DNA from: a virus
DNA length: 64,000 nt
Virus record (IMG/VR): IMGVR_UViG_3300041409_000066
Span: 62,001-126,000 of that record
Strand: one strand, 5' to 3'
A model generated the notes under the pieces. That model was given only the letters and a program-made list of their open reading frames with translations, was not told where the DNA came from and did no database searches. Positions 39,745 to 48,592 of this stretch are shown here, piece after piece; within the stretch, counting starts at the first letter, position 1; each line of letters begins with the position of its first letter. A program made the position numbers and the translations under genes.

Positions 39745-41061
39745 TCAACCGATGATGGGGTTGCACGCGCTCGACTCGCGGTGCGGCCCGACACGAAGGT
39801 GACCCATCGTGTCCACGTAGACATCCCAGCGGTCCCCGTAGTCATCGTGAAGGACAAGCGTCGAGTGGTAGTTCCCGAAGGGGACGATCTCGACAGCATC
39901 AGCAGCAAGCACGCCAGCGTTGCATTCGTCAGACATGGCGGTGTCCCCGATGGCCCAGGCACCGTTCCCTCTGACCTTTGCACGGCGACCCATCGCCACA
40001 GCGGGTCCATTCGAGGAAACCTCGGCCTCCTTGCCAAAGACGATGGAGGAGCCGGACTGGCCGATGGCGAGGGCGTCCTTGCCGATCACGATGTTGCCGT
40101 TGGGGTCTTGCAGACCAGCCACGCGAGCGCCGATGCTGACCCAGTTGGTGCCGTCGAAGCAGATGAAGCGCAGCCAGTCCACGGCGCCACTGGCGATCAC
40201 CAGATCGGGTGGGTTGATGACCTCGCTGGGCCAGGTGGCGTGACGCCCCACTCTGGTCGCCAAGTTGGCAACCGGCGTTCCGGGGAGAGTGCCGTCGTCG
40301 GTGAACTCGGTGGAGCCACCCATCACGTCAGCGAGGTAGAGGTATGCACCCGGAGTGCTCGGGTCGTTCCGGTAGACCTTGTAGTGGTCCGCGAACTGGT
40401 TGTAGTCCCAAGATGTGTAGACCGATCCGGTCGTGACACCATAGGTGCCAGAAACGTAGCCCTCGTCGTTCTCGGTGATGGGCGACTCGAAGCCGCCGCT
40501 ATCCACCGTGGTGACGTAGTAGGTCACGTATCCGTACGTGGACCAGTCGATGCTGCCGCCGTCATCGAGAGGGAGCGAGTGGACCCCGGTGGGCGCCTTC
40601 GGGAAGGGACCGTCCTGCTCCAAGGCCAGGATGAACTCCTTGCCCACCTCTCCGGGCGGGAAGGTGAAGGTGCAGTCGTCGGTCATCAGGATCTTGTTGA
40701 TGTTGGCGATGGTCGGCTCGGGGATGGTCTGTGCCGCACCAGAGGCTGGGACGACCCGCAGGATGTCTCCACCACCGCCACCAGTCGCGGGCTCAAGGAT
40801 GTCCACGTCCTCGTAGAAGACCTCGGTGCCCGAGCCGATCTTGATGCCGAGGCGGACCCGCTGGGCGTCCTCAACGTAGAAGTCGATCACGCCGTCCGCG
40901 TAGGTGTGCGGATTGGATCGGGTGACGCCGCTGGTGTCGTCCACGTACATCGTGTCGCTGATCGGCGTCGTGGTCCCCGGCTGCAAGACCCGGACGATGG
41001 CGTTCGGCAGCACGTTGCCCTGGTTGTCCACCACGGGGCGGTACAGGTGTGCGCGGGTCAT
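39745..41061 (-). CDS. Tail fibre, 438 aa, shared N-terminal module
   Basis: N-terminal 95 residues (RAHLYRPVVDNQGNVLPNAIVRV ... EVFYEDVDILEPA) repeat the module of genes 36658 and 41575. The middle holds a fibronectin-like stretch (DWSTYGYVTYYVTTVDSGG, DHYKVYRNDPSTPGAYLY). The C-terminal part has YadA-like elements (GKDALAIGQSGSSIVFGKEAE, RAKVRGNGAWAIGD) and ends in a beta tip (HSTLVLHDDYGDRWD). Start ATG behind late element copy 3. Confidence 0.83.
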   Translation of the reverse strand: MTRAHLYRPVVDNQGNVLPNAIVRVLQPGTTTPISDTMYVDDTSGVTRSNPHTYADGVIDFYVEDAQRVRLGIKIGSGTEVFYEDVDILEPATGGGGGDILRVVPASGAAQTIPEPTIANINKILMTDDCTFTFPPGEVGKEFILALEQDGPFPKAPTGVHSLPLDDGGSIDWSTYGYVTYYVTTVDSGGFESPITENDEGYVSGTYGVTTGSVYTSWDYNQFADHYKVYRNDPSTPGAYLYLADVMGGSTEFTDDGTLPGTPVANLATRVGRHATWPSEVINPPDLVIASGAVDWLRFICFDGTNWVSIGARVAGLQDPNGNIVIGKDALAIGQSGSSIVFGKEAEVSSNGPAVAMGRRAKVRGNGAWAIGDTAMSDECNAGVLAADAVEIVPFGNYHSTLVLHDDYGDRWDVYVDTMGHLRVGPHRESSACNPIIG

Positions 41062-41081
41062 CGTGGTCCTCTCGGTGCTCT

Positions 41082-41118
41082 CTCACCCCTTCACAGGGCT
41101 CGGGGGTGGTTAGACAGG
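41082..41118 (-). promoter_or_regulatory. Bipartite late element, copy 3 (tail fibre)
   Basis: Minus strand: CCTGTCTAACC, 10-base spacer, CCTGTGAAGGGGTGAG, then 20 bases to the ATG at 41061. It starts four bases after the stop of the upstream gene. Confidence 0.65.
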
Positions 41119-41122
41119 GCGG

Positions 41123-41578
41123 CTAGAAGGACCGCCACGCCGCAGTGACCGCCCGTGCAACTGGACCTTGGCCGAAAGCGGTGGTGGCGTAGACCTCGAT
41201 GATGAAGACGCTGTACGGCGCATCCGCCCCGGTGTCGGTGTGGGTGTCCATCAAGGTGCCGTAGCCGGTGTGCTGGTCCTGTGGCCGTGAAGCGGGTGTC
41301 AGTTGAGGGAAGTCAGTGGCCGGTCCCGTGCGGGTGGCGACCAGCGAACCTTTGGTCCAGTTGTCTGGATCGCTGAACGGGAAGTGGCCCGCGCTCGCGT
41401 TGTAGACGCTGCTGGTGTAGGAGATGACCGGCGGGCCATACGGCGGATCCCATCCCCAGACCCGTCGCGCTGCGTCGTTGCTGTCCAACGTCTGGCTTGC
41501 GTCGAGGTTGCGGATGATGCCTGGGGCCACGTTCGGCACCCCGGCAGGAACGACGGGAACACAGACGACGTACGTCAC
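41123..41578 (-). CDS. Hypothetical tail protein, 151 aa
   Basis: GTG at 41578 in a GTGA overlap with the fibre gene; the longer frame to 41758 runs through that gene. Composition is Pro/Thr/Asp-rich with WGWDPPYGPPVISYTSSVYN and FPFSDPDNWTKGSLVATRTG, and it ends in VIIEVYA-like beta strands (SVFIIEVYATTAFGQG). Reads like a fibronectin- or Ig-like surface domain, perhaps a fibre tip or chaperone. No firm match. Confidence 0.72.
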   Translation of the reverse strand: MTYVVCVPVVPAGVPNVAPGIIRNLDASQTLDSNDAARRVWGWDPPYGPPVISYTSSVYNASAGHFPFSDPDNWTKGSLVATRTGPATDFPQLTPASRPQDQHTGYGTLMDTHTDTGADAPYSVFIIEVYATTAFGQGPVARAVTAAWRSF

Positions 41579-43284
41579 GCGAAGTCCACGCTCATGAGCA
41601 GGTCGGAGCCGGGGGTTGTCGAGCCGACCTGGGAGCAGTTGAACTTGAGGATGTCGCCCTTGGTGCAGGCCACAGAGATCGGGTCGAGCACCCCCAGGCT
41701 GACGCCATCGGGGATCGTGATGGTGCCGACATCGTTGGCGTAGGCACCGTTGTTCCACCGCTCGACGGTGACGATCATGTCGGCACCGACAGGCGGGGTG
41801 TCGAGCCTGCCGACGATGTTGATGGCGTTGGAGTTGCGGGGCACTCGCAGCCCCGGCTTGATGAGGCTCGGGCTGGTCGAGATGTCACCAGCAGCGATGC
41901 CTTCGAGGGTGTAGGCCGTCGCGTTGCCCGTGGTCAGGTAGGCAAAGGTCATGTTGAGGTTGGTGAGCGTCCCACCCGAGAAGTTGCTCGACCCCGCGAG
42001 CAGGTCGTAGCCCGTCTCATCCACAGACAAGATCGCAGTGCCGGTGAACGACAGGGAGGTCAGGTGGGCGTCCCGGTCGGAGTCGAACTTGATGAGGACA
42101 CCCACCCCGGCGACGTACGCCTGGGCGTAGCCGTTGTTCCCTGCGGGCCAAGGGAAGTTGTCCCACGACCCCGAGACGGTGACCAGCCACGTCCCCGCAC
42201 CGAGAGCGATGGTCGAGTTGCGGACGCTGTGCGGCACCTCGCCCACGGAGTAGAAGTCGTTCGGGTTGCTGACAGCCGGGTACGGACTCTGATCTGCGGG
42301 CACGGGGCCACCGCTGCACGCGAGATAGCCCGCAGCGCCTGCGACACCAGCGCCGCCTCCCCCACCGCCACCGCCAGCAGCCGGGTAGGGCTGACCGTCG
42401 AAGGTCAGGCCGGTGGCTGTCACCCCGATGACGCGCTTGGTGCCGTCCACAGTGTCGTGCAGAGCCAAGGTCGTCGGAGCACCAGACGTGCTGGACGGCA
42501 CGACCTCCAACTGATCGACCTTGATGACGCCGTGGTCGTCCTCGTCGGTGTGTGCCCCGCCACCGATGACGATGGAGCGCGAGGTCGGCGTGAAGTCACT
42601 CTTGCGAGCGGTGGCCTGCGCACCGATGACGATGTTGTTGCGGATGGTGTTGATGTCGGAGGGGGCAGGCACCCCCGTGCGGGTGTTGTAGCCGATGGCG
42701 ATGTCGTACTTGCCGTTGGCCTGACCACCTCGGGTGAGCACCACGGAGTAGGGGCCGGTAGCGAGCGCCTGTTCACCGAGTGCCGTTGCGCCGATGGCCT
42801 GCGCTCGGGCGGTATGTCCGACAGCGGTCGTACCGAAGCCGCTCGCATCAGCCGCAGTGCCGAGTGCGGTGTTGTTGCCACCGTTGCCGATGCCGCTGTT
42901 TCCGATGACCAGCGCCTCGTCGCCAGCGGCATCGACTGGGCGAGCGGGGTTGATGTCACCACCGATCACGGTGTCCGTCCCGGTGCCAGCCCGGAAGCCC
43001 GCGCCGCCGACCGCGCCCACGTCGATGTCCTCGAAGAAGAACTCCGGGTTGCTGCCGTGGGTCACGCCGATGGTGACTCGCCGGGGCGTGTCGAGGTAGA
43101 TGCTGATGACGCCGTTGGCGAAGACGTGCGGCATCGGGGTGACGGTCGTCGTCGTGTTCGTCAGGAAGACCTGATCGGTGATCGGGGTCGTTGTCCCAGG
43201 CTCGTACAGGGCCACCGAGCAGCCGGTAAGCACGTTGCCCTGTACGTCGAGGACCGGACGCAGAAGGTGTGCGCGGTCGGTCAT
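41575..43284 (-). CDS. Tail fibre, 569 aa, YadA-like and shared modules
   Basis: The N-terminal module (RAHLLRPVLDVQGNVLTGCSVAL ... FFFEDIDVGAVGG) is the third copy of the fibre attachment domain. A YadA-like repeat block follows (ALVIGNSGIGNGGNNTALGTAADASG, AIGATALGEQALATG). After a Gly-rich hinge (AAGGGGGGGGAGVAGAAG) comes a beta domain, then the C-terminal domain shared with gene 38645 (IKPGLRVPRNSN ... DILKFNCSQVGSTTPGSDLLMSVDFA). Modular exchange between fibres is visible. ATGA overlap with the 1265-aa gene. Confidence 0.85.
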   Translation of the reverse strand: MTDRAHLLRPVLDVQGNVLTGCSVALYEPGTTTPITDQVFLTNTTTTVTPMPHVFANGVISIYLDTPRRVTIGVTHGSNPEFFFEDIDVGAVGGAGFRAGTGTDTVIGGDINPARPVDAAGDEALVIGNSGIGNGGNNTALGTAADASGFGTTAVGHTARAQAIGATALGEQALATGPYSVVLTRGGQANGKYDIAIGYNTRTGVPAPSDINTIRNNIVIGAQATARKSDFTPTSRSIVIGGGAHTDEDDHGVIKVDQLEVVPSSTSGAPTTLALHDTVDGTKRVIGVTATGLTFDGQPYPAAGGGGGGGGAGVAGAAGYLACSGGPVPADQSPYPAVSNPNDFYSVGEVPHSVRNSTIALGAGTWLVTVSGSWDNFPWPAGNNGYAQAYVAGVGVLIKFDSDRDAHLTSLSFTGTAILSVDETGYDLLAGSSNFSGGTLTNLNMTFAYLTTGNATAYTLEGIAAGDISTSPSLIKPGLRVPRNSNAINIVGRLDTPPVGADMIVTVERWNNGAYANDVGTITIPDGVSLGVLDPISVACTKGDILKFNCSQVGSTTPGSDLLMSVDFA

Positions 43285-46200
43285 GGAGTGCTCCCTGGGA
43301 TGATGAAGGCGTCACCGAGCAGTGAGCCTGGCGGTGGGTCGTAGACGAGTCCGTCAGACAGCAACTCGGCGGGGCGGTTGTCGATGACCGGCGCTCCTGC
43401 GGACAGCAGCAGCGTGTCGTTGAGGTAGCCGGTCGGGACACCGACCGAGGTGACGGTCGTGGCGACCTCGGTGCGCAGCAGCAGCCACTGGCGCTGGAAG
43501 AAGAACCACTCCTCCGGGATCGGCTTGTGCCACAACTTCCAGTGCGGGTCGTCCTCGATGCGCGGGTAGTGGTCGTACGGCGCGATGTTCGGGCCGCTGA
43601 TCTGCGGCATCTCCGGGGCGGGCTGGTGCGACACGAGATCGTCGTACCAAGGCCGGATCGCCAGCGAGTTGACGTGCAAGCCAGCCCGGTAGCCGGTGAC
43701 CCGCCACACGAGGTCGTAGCCCACGGTCGGGTCCGGGTGCGGCGGGTTGTAGGCCGGGTTGGTGCCAGCCTGCACCGGGCCAGAGCCACCCTCGCTCTCG
43801 CTGGCGCTCACGTTGCCCAACTCGGCGTAGGTCTGCACCGACAGGTCGCCGTACGTTGGCAGGAACGGGCTCGGGTCCAAGTCCTCGATCTGCTGGTACG
43901 TGCGCGGACCATCCGGTGCAGGGGCTCCTCCGGTGTCGCCAACCGGGGCTCCACTGCTGTCGCCGGGCACGAAGGCCGTCTCCGGGCCATCCGGGAAGAT
44001 GAAGACGCCACGCGGGTTGTTGCGGATGTCGTACACCGGGAAGAACCGCTTGCCGCCGTCGTTGCTGAACTCCCAGACGATGGAGTCATCGAACAGCGCG
44101 AGGTTGTCGGTGTACCACGAGTTGTGGGCCGCTCCGCGCTGGATGAGCCGGGCAGTCACCGGCAGGTTGAGCCGCTCGGTGTCGAAGCCCAACTGGTCCC
44201 AGGTGCGTCCCTCGGCCTGCGCCCATGTCGGGTGCGCCGCTGACACGTCGTCGTACGTGTTGGGAGTGGCCGCACCGCCCTCACCGATGGTGTAGGCGGC
44301 GTACCACTCGTTGACCTCGTTGGGGGCGATCAGCCGCTCCTCCTCGGCCAGCACGGTGCCGTCGCTCGCCACGATCTGGACGACCAACGGCTGGTCCAAC
44401 GGGGTGGGGCTGACCACGCGGGCGGCAGCGTAGAGGCGCCCCGCCAGCGACGGGACGACGAACGACTTGGACCGCAGACCACCGAAGCCGATCCCGACGA
44501 CCTGGGACTCGACATCGACGTAGTGCTTGCCTTCGAGCCCGGAGTACGTGTGGAACTCGGCGTTGACCTGATCCCAGGTGCGCGGGTTCGAGGTCGTGTC
44601 GCGGGTGACCTTGACGGTCGTGCCGATGTCGGTGTTGTAGTCGTTGCTGACCTGCGGCTTGTTGCTGCCTGCGTCACCGGGGTTGAACGCATCGCCCGCG
44701 AGGGTCCAGTCGGTCAACTCGGTGTCGTTGAAGTCCGGGTCCGGGAGCAACTCGATGGGCGGGCTCTGCGTCGTGGCGAACTGGATGCCGCGCACCCGCC
44801 GGACGCTCTTGAACGCCTTCGAGGTGGCTTGGTGCTCGGTGCGGTCCCCGAGCAGACCGGGTGCTGCCAGGCCGTAGCCGTCGAGGGTCCACGTGCTCTG
44901 CGAGATGTGCCAGTCGTCGTGGAACAGGTCGAGGTACATGCCCGCGTCGTCGTTCGCGGTGTACGACTTGCGGTAGGCGCGGATGCCCTTGAGGCCGACG
45001 AAGAACGCGATCTTCTGCTCGTGCAGGACTTCGAGCGTCTCGTAGTGGTGGACCTGCTGGTGGGTGAATCGCGGTGCGGTGGCGCCGGTCTGCCAGGCGG
45101 TGAAGCGGTACAGGTAGGACAGCGTGGACAGCCGCTGGGCGGCGTTGGGGTCGGAGACGTACTTGGCCGAGGTCGGGGTGTAGCCCTTGGCGGGATCCAC
45201 CGTGATCGGCTTGATCGACTGGCCGAGCAGCACGTTCTGGGTCATCGCCCCGCCGCCGAGCCGGACCGAGGTCTGTCGGACAGCCTGGTCGGCCTCGAAG
45301 CGAGCGAGCACGTCCGCTGGGAAGACCTTCATCTTCCGGGTGATCGGGGTGAAGACCTCGAACGGCTGCACGGTCAAGTTGGTGAACTCGCACTTGATGT
45401 AGCGCGCCCGTGTCGGGTCGAAGTCGTAGTTGCCCCGGCGCAGCACGAAGTCGCGGTTGATGGGCGTCCACGTGAGGCTCTCGTAGCGGTCCCCTGGGCC
45501 TCCCAGGAAGCCAGTGATGTTCGCGGGCCGCTCCGGGCTCGTCAGTGGCTGCGTGAGCGCCTTGTCGTACCGGACGACGGCGTTGTTCGTGCGCCCGTCG
45601 TCGTCGCGGGCGTACTCGGGCTTGAGGGCGAAGGACGAGGGAGCCTCGAAGAAGGCGGCGTCCTCGTTGGTGTCGAGGACGGCCTGCTTGAGCACCAGGG
45701 TGTGCAGGGTGAACTCGGGCGCCTGGGAACCGCCCTCCTCGGTGCCGACGACCAGCCGGTTCAGCGGCGTGTTGATAGAAGTAGGCGCGGTGGCGAGGGC
45801 CACGGTGGTCGTGGAATCCGGGCGGCTGACCTTGAGCGACAGCGCCGAGCCGTCGTACGAGGCCACCAGCCCGTAGAGCCCACCGTTGGTCGCGCCAGGA
45901 GAGACGGCCACCGTGACGCCACCGCTGGTCAACGTGAACTGGGTGCCGTCGTAGTCGAGGTGGAACGCGGCGCAGGTGAAGACCCGGTGGGCTCCGGTGG
46001 CGTTGACCGTGAGGCTGATGCCGAGCCACCACGGCTTGTTGGCCCGGAACTGGACCGCCTGGTTGTCCAGCACGATCCGGCTGGCCTGCGTGCCGAAGAC
46101 GAAGCCGTTGGTCCGCCGCTCGGGCGGCACGCCCTCGATGTAGGACGCGGGGTAGGCCAGCGGGGTGTCCGAGGCGACGAACTCGCCGGTCGGCTCCTGC

Positions 46201-47078
46201 TCGGTGGCGTACAGCGTCACGTGGGCGCCGGAGTAGAGCGGGTCCATGAACAGCCGGTCGATGACCCGTGCGTTGCCGTAGATGTCCCGCACGTCCACGT
46301 ACAGGTTGACCACCGCGAAGGGGCTCGGCTGGGGCTCGCAGCGCCAGATGCCGTCGTGCAGCAGCCCGCTGGCCGGGTTCTCCCGCAGGGCGTACTCGAT
46401 GGACGAGCCCAGCAGGTCGGTGGCCGCGAGGAACGGCGACTCCTTGTTGGCCGCGTACAGGTCCGGGACGGTCTGCGGCACGTCGGCCAGCGCCTGCACC
46501 TTGTAGGCCGCGTCGAAGGCCCGCACGCCGAGCGAGAACGGCACCTGCTGGCCCGCGATGTTGATGGGCGCGGTGCCGAACGGACGGGTCAGCACGAAGC
46601 GGATGCGGTTGGTGAAGAAGGGCCGCGCCTTGATCTCCTGGGTGACCCAGTGGCTGTCGCCCTGGTGCTGCGGGTGGACGTGGTTGGTGGCGTCCACAAC
46701 CGGCAGCAGCCGTGAGGGGTTCGAGTCGGTGAAGGTCACCACGACCGGACGCCCGGCCTCGTTCAGGACCGGGGACCAGCCGCCCGTCTTGGGCGAGAGG
46801 AACTGGACCTCGGTGCGCTGCGGGAAGTGGGCGAGGTCGAAGGTCAGCCAGTTCATCCGGCGGACGGTGTTGAAGTCGATCTCGATGACATCGCGCACGA
46901 GGTCACCGATGGCGCGGGGCGGCGTGGACCAGAAGCGGTCGCCGGAGGAGTGCCGGTGCCCGGCCAGGACGGCGTGATCGAGGGCTTCCAGCAGGGCGTC
47001 GAGCGGGGCTCCATCGACGTACAGCGGTGCCGGGCTCGCGGTCGGCGTCCCGAAGGTGGTGAAGGTCGGCTGGGTCAT
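43281..47078 (-). CDS. Large baseplate/tail protein with LamG-like domain, 1265 aa
   Basis: No transmembrane segment. Around residues 330-470 there is a LamG/concanavalin-like domain (FRANKPWWLGISLTVNATGAHR; LVASYDGSALSLKVSRP; NRLVVGTEEG). The N-terminal part (LDHAVLAGHRHSSGDRFWSTPPRAI) and the C-terminal third with Trp-rich motifs (NTYDDVSAAHPTWAQAEGRTW) are of unknown fold. It lies between baseplate J and the fibres and is probably the protein to which fibres dock or a sugar-binding tail component. Confidence 0.8.
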   Translation of the reverse strand: MTQPTFTTFGTPTASPAPLYVDGAPLDALLEALDHAVLAGHRHSSGDRFWSTPPRAIGDLVRDVIEIDFNTVRRMNWLTFDLAHFPQRTEVQFLSPKTGGWSPVLNEAGRPVVVTFTDSNPSRLLPVVDATNHVHPQHQGDSHWVTQEIKARPFFTNRIRFVLTRPFGTAPINIAGQQVPFSLGVRAFDAAYKVQALADVPQTVPDLYAANKESPFLAATDLLGSSIEYALRENPASGLLHDGIWRCEPQPSPFAVVNLYVDVRDIYGNARVIDRLFMDPLYSGAHVTLYATEQEPTGEFVASDTPLAYPASYIEGVPPERRTNGFVFGTQASRIVLDNQAVQFRANKPWWLGISLTVNATGAHRVFTCAAFHLDYDGTQFTLTSGGVTVAVSPGATNGGLYGLVASYDGSALSLKVSRPDSTTTVALATAPTSINTPLNRLVVGTEEGGSQAPEFTLHTLVLKQAVLDTNEDAAFFEAPSSFALKPEYARDDDGRTNNAVVRYDKALTQPLTSPERPANITGFLGGPGDRYESLTWTPINRDFVLRRGNYDFDPTRARYIKCEFTNLTVQPFEVFTPITRKMKVFPADVLARFEADQAVRQTSVRLGGGAMTQNVLLGQSIKPITVDPAKGYTPTSAKYVSDPNAAQRLSTLSYLYRFTAWQTGATAPRFTHQQVHHYETLEVLHEQKIAFFVGLKGIRAYRKSYTANDDAGMYLDLFHDDWHISQSTWTLDGYGLAAPGLLGDRTEHQATSKAFKSVRRVRGIQFATTQSPPIELLPDPDFNDTELTDWTLAGDAFNPGDAGSNKPQVSNDYNTDIGTTVKVTRDTTSNPRTWDQVNAEFHTYSGLEGKHYVDVESQVVGIGFGGLRSKSFVVPSLAGRLYAAARVVSPTPLDQPLVVQIVASDGTVLAEEERLIAPNEVNEWYAAYTIGEGGAATPNTYDDVSAAHPTWAQAEGRTWDQLGFDTERLNLPVTARLIQRGAAHNSWYTDNLALFDDSIVWEFSNDGGKRFFPVYDIRNNPRGVFIFPDGPETAFVPGDSSGAPVGDTGGAPAPDGPRTYQQIEDLDPSPFLPTYGDLSVQTYAELGNVSASESEGGSGPVQAGTNPAYNPPHPDPTVGYDLVWRVTGYRAGLHVNSLAIRPWYDDLVSHQPAPEMPQISGPNIAPYDHYPRIEDDPHWKLWHKPIPEEWFFFQRQWLLLRTEVATTVTSVGVPTGYLNDTLLLSAGAPVIDNRPAELLSDGLVYDPPPGSLLGDAFIIPGSTP

Positions 47079-48592
47079 GAGTGGCTCACCGAGACAACAC
47101 GGTTCTGGCCGTACGGCGACACGAGCAGCACCCCGTCGTTGGCGAAGCGGGAGGCGAGCACCTGGCGCGGAGTCAGCAGCGCCCGCTCGCCCGAGTAGGC
47201 GACCTGCTGGCCGTCGTAGTACGTGACGACCTCGTAGTCCTGGCCGAGCAGCACAGCCTCATCCGGTCCCTCGGCGTACGTCTTCACAGCCACGATCTCG
47301 GGGCTGTAGGACACCGTGGCGCCCTGGCTCTCGGAGAAGACCGGACGGGGCACGACATGGGGCTGCGTCGGCGGTGTGGGGTCCAGTGGGCTGGTCGGGT
47401 AGACGTTGGAGGAGATGGACACCTTCGGGGTGACCTTGGCCTCGACATCCCAGAAGGTGCTGTCGGCGGCGACCGCCGCGAACGGAATCGGGTTGTTGAT
47501 CTCGACGCCGGACAGGTCGATGGTCGCGAGCGTCCCGGCAGGCTTGAGCACCTGCAAGACCCGGATGGCCGACCACTCCTCGGCAGCCCGCTGACGAGTG
47601 CTGATCTCGGCCTGCTTGTAGGGCTTGACGATGAACTCTGCCCGCGAGCCGGTGCGCCCGATGAACGCCTGCGACTCGTCCGGGTACATGATCTGGAACC
47701 ACGAGTGGTGCTCGGCGTCCGCGAAGGTCGGGAAGTCATCGTGGACGCGGGTCCAGTCGCGGATGACGCGCCCGTCGCTGTCGGTCGGAGCCGCCGCGAT
47801 GTCGGACCAGGCGTGGCCCTCCAAGTTGGACCAGTGCGGGTAGAGCGCCTCGACCTGGGTCCACGTGCGCGTCGAGCCAGCCGGGGTCGCGCCAGGCCGA
47901 GCCGACAGGGTGTCGTAGGGGATCAACTCCATCGCGCCCCACACGCCGTAGTCGTGGGTGAGGTCGTCGTACGACCGGCCACCGAAGATCGGCGGGATGA
48001 AGTTGCCCTGGCCGTCGAGCAGCCGCCAGATCTCGTACACGTCGCACTCGCACCCGAAGATCGCCTCGGCTGCCGTCTTGATCCCGGCCACCGTCGCGCC
48101 CAGCGGGATGGCCCGAGCCAGGTGCATGACCCGCTCGCGGTAGCGGGTGTCAGCGGCGTGCTGGGTGTCCCACTCGTCGCTGGTGAGGTTCGAGGTGAGC
48201 GGGTTGGCTTCGAGCCCCTCCTCCGGGTTGCGGTGCGCCGAGAACAGCGCGCCGTAGAAGGAGTCGAGGTCGTAGAAGTGCGTGCTCGTCATGGCCGACT
48301 GCAAGCGGTAGAGCAGGGTCCGCTTGCGCAACTGGCCCATGCCGGAGTCCCCGAGCAACGCCTTGAGGAAGCGCGTCAGGTGGCTCTGCGGGCGCAGGTC
48401 GTACAACTCCTCGAAGAAGTGGTCGAGGCGCCGGGCAACCTGGCGGTCCGGGACGAGCAGGTTGGTGCCGGTCAGCAGGCCGTCCGGGTTGGGTGCCGAG
48501 ACGGTGATCTGGGCCGAGAAGATCGAGGACTGGGCGTAGCCCGATGCCGGGTCGTAGATCGAGGTGGCCTGGCTGAACGTCTGGGTGCTCAT
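47075..48592 (-). CDS. Baseplate/tail protein, 505 aa
   Basis: ATG at 48592 in an ATGA overlap with baseplate J. The N-terminal half is helical (RRLDHFFEELYDLRPQSH; TRFLKALLGDSGMGQLRKR) as in baseplate wedge proteins that follow gpJ (gpI-like position). The middle carries three copies of a W-x-x-V/I ... P-x-W/F motif (TWTQVEALYPHWSNLEG; DWTRVHDDFPTFADAEH), also found in the 1265-aa neighbour. The C terminus is beta-rich. Tail protein I-like role is inferred from order only. Confidence 0.78.
   Translation of the reverse strand: MSTQTFSQATSIYDPASGYAQSSIFSAQITVSAPNPDGLLTGTNLLVPDRQVARRLDHFFEELYDLRPQSHLTRFLKALLGDSGMGQLRKRTLLYRLQSAMTSTHFYDLDSFYGALFSAHRNPEEGLEANPLTSNLTSDEWDTQHAADTRYRERVMHLARAIPLGATVAGIKTAAEAIFGCECDVYEIWRLLDGQGNFIPPIFGGRSYDDLTHDYGVWGAMELIPYDTLSARPGATPAGSTRTWTQVEALYPHWSNLEGHAWSDIAAAPTDSDGRVIRDWTRVHDDFPTFADAEHHSWFQIMYPDESQAFIGRTGSRAEFIVKPYKQAEISTRQRAAEEWSAIRVLQVLKPAGTLATIDLSGVEINNPIPFAAVAADSTFWDVEAKVTPKVSISSNVYPTSPLDPTPPTQPHVVPRPVFSESQGATVSYSPEIVAVKTYAEGPDEAVLLGQDYEVVTYYDGQQVAYSGERALLTPRQVLASRFANDGVLLVSPYGQNRVVSVSHS

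Noticed and set aside
44523-46715. Plus-strand ORF of 730 codons opposite the 1265-aa tail protein
   Set aside because: Antisense shadow; the sense gene fits the coupled operon and has a LamG-like domain.
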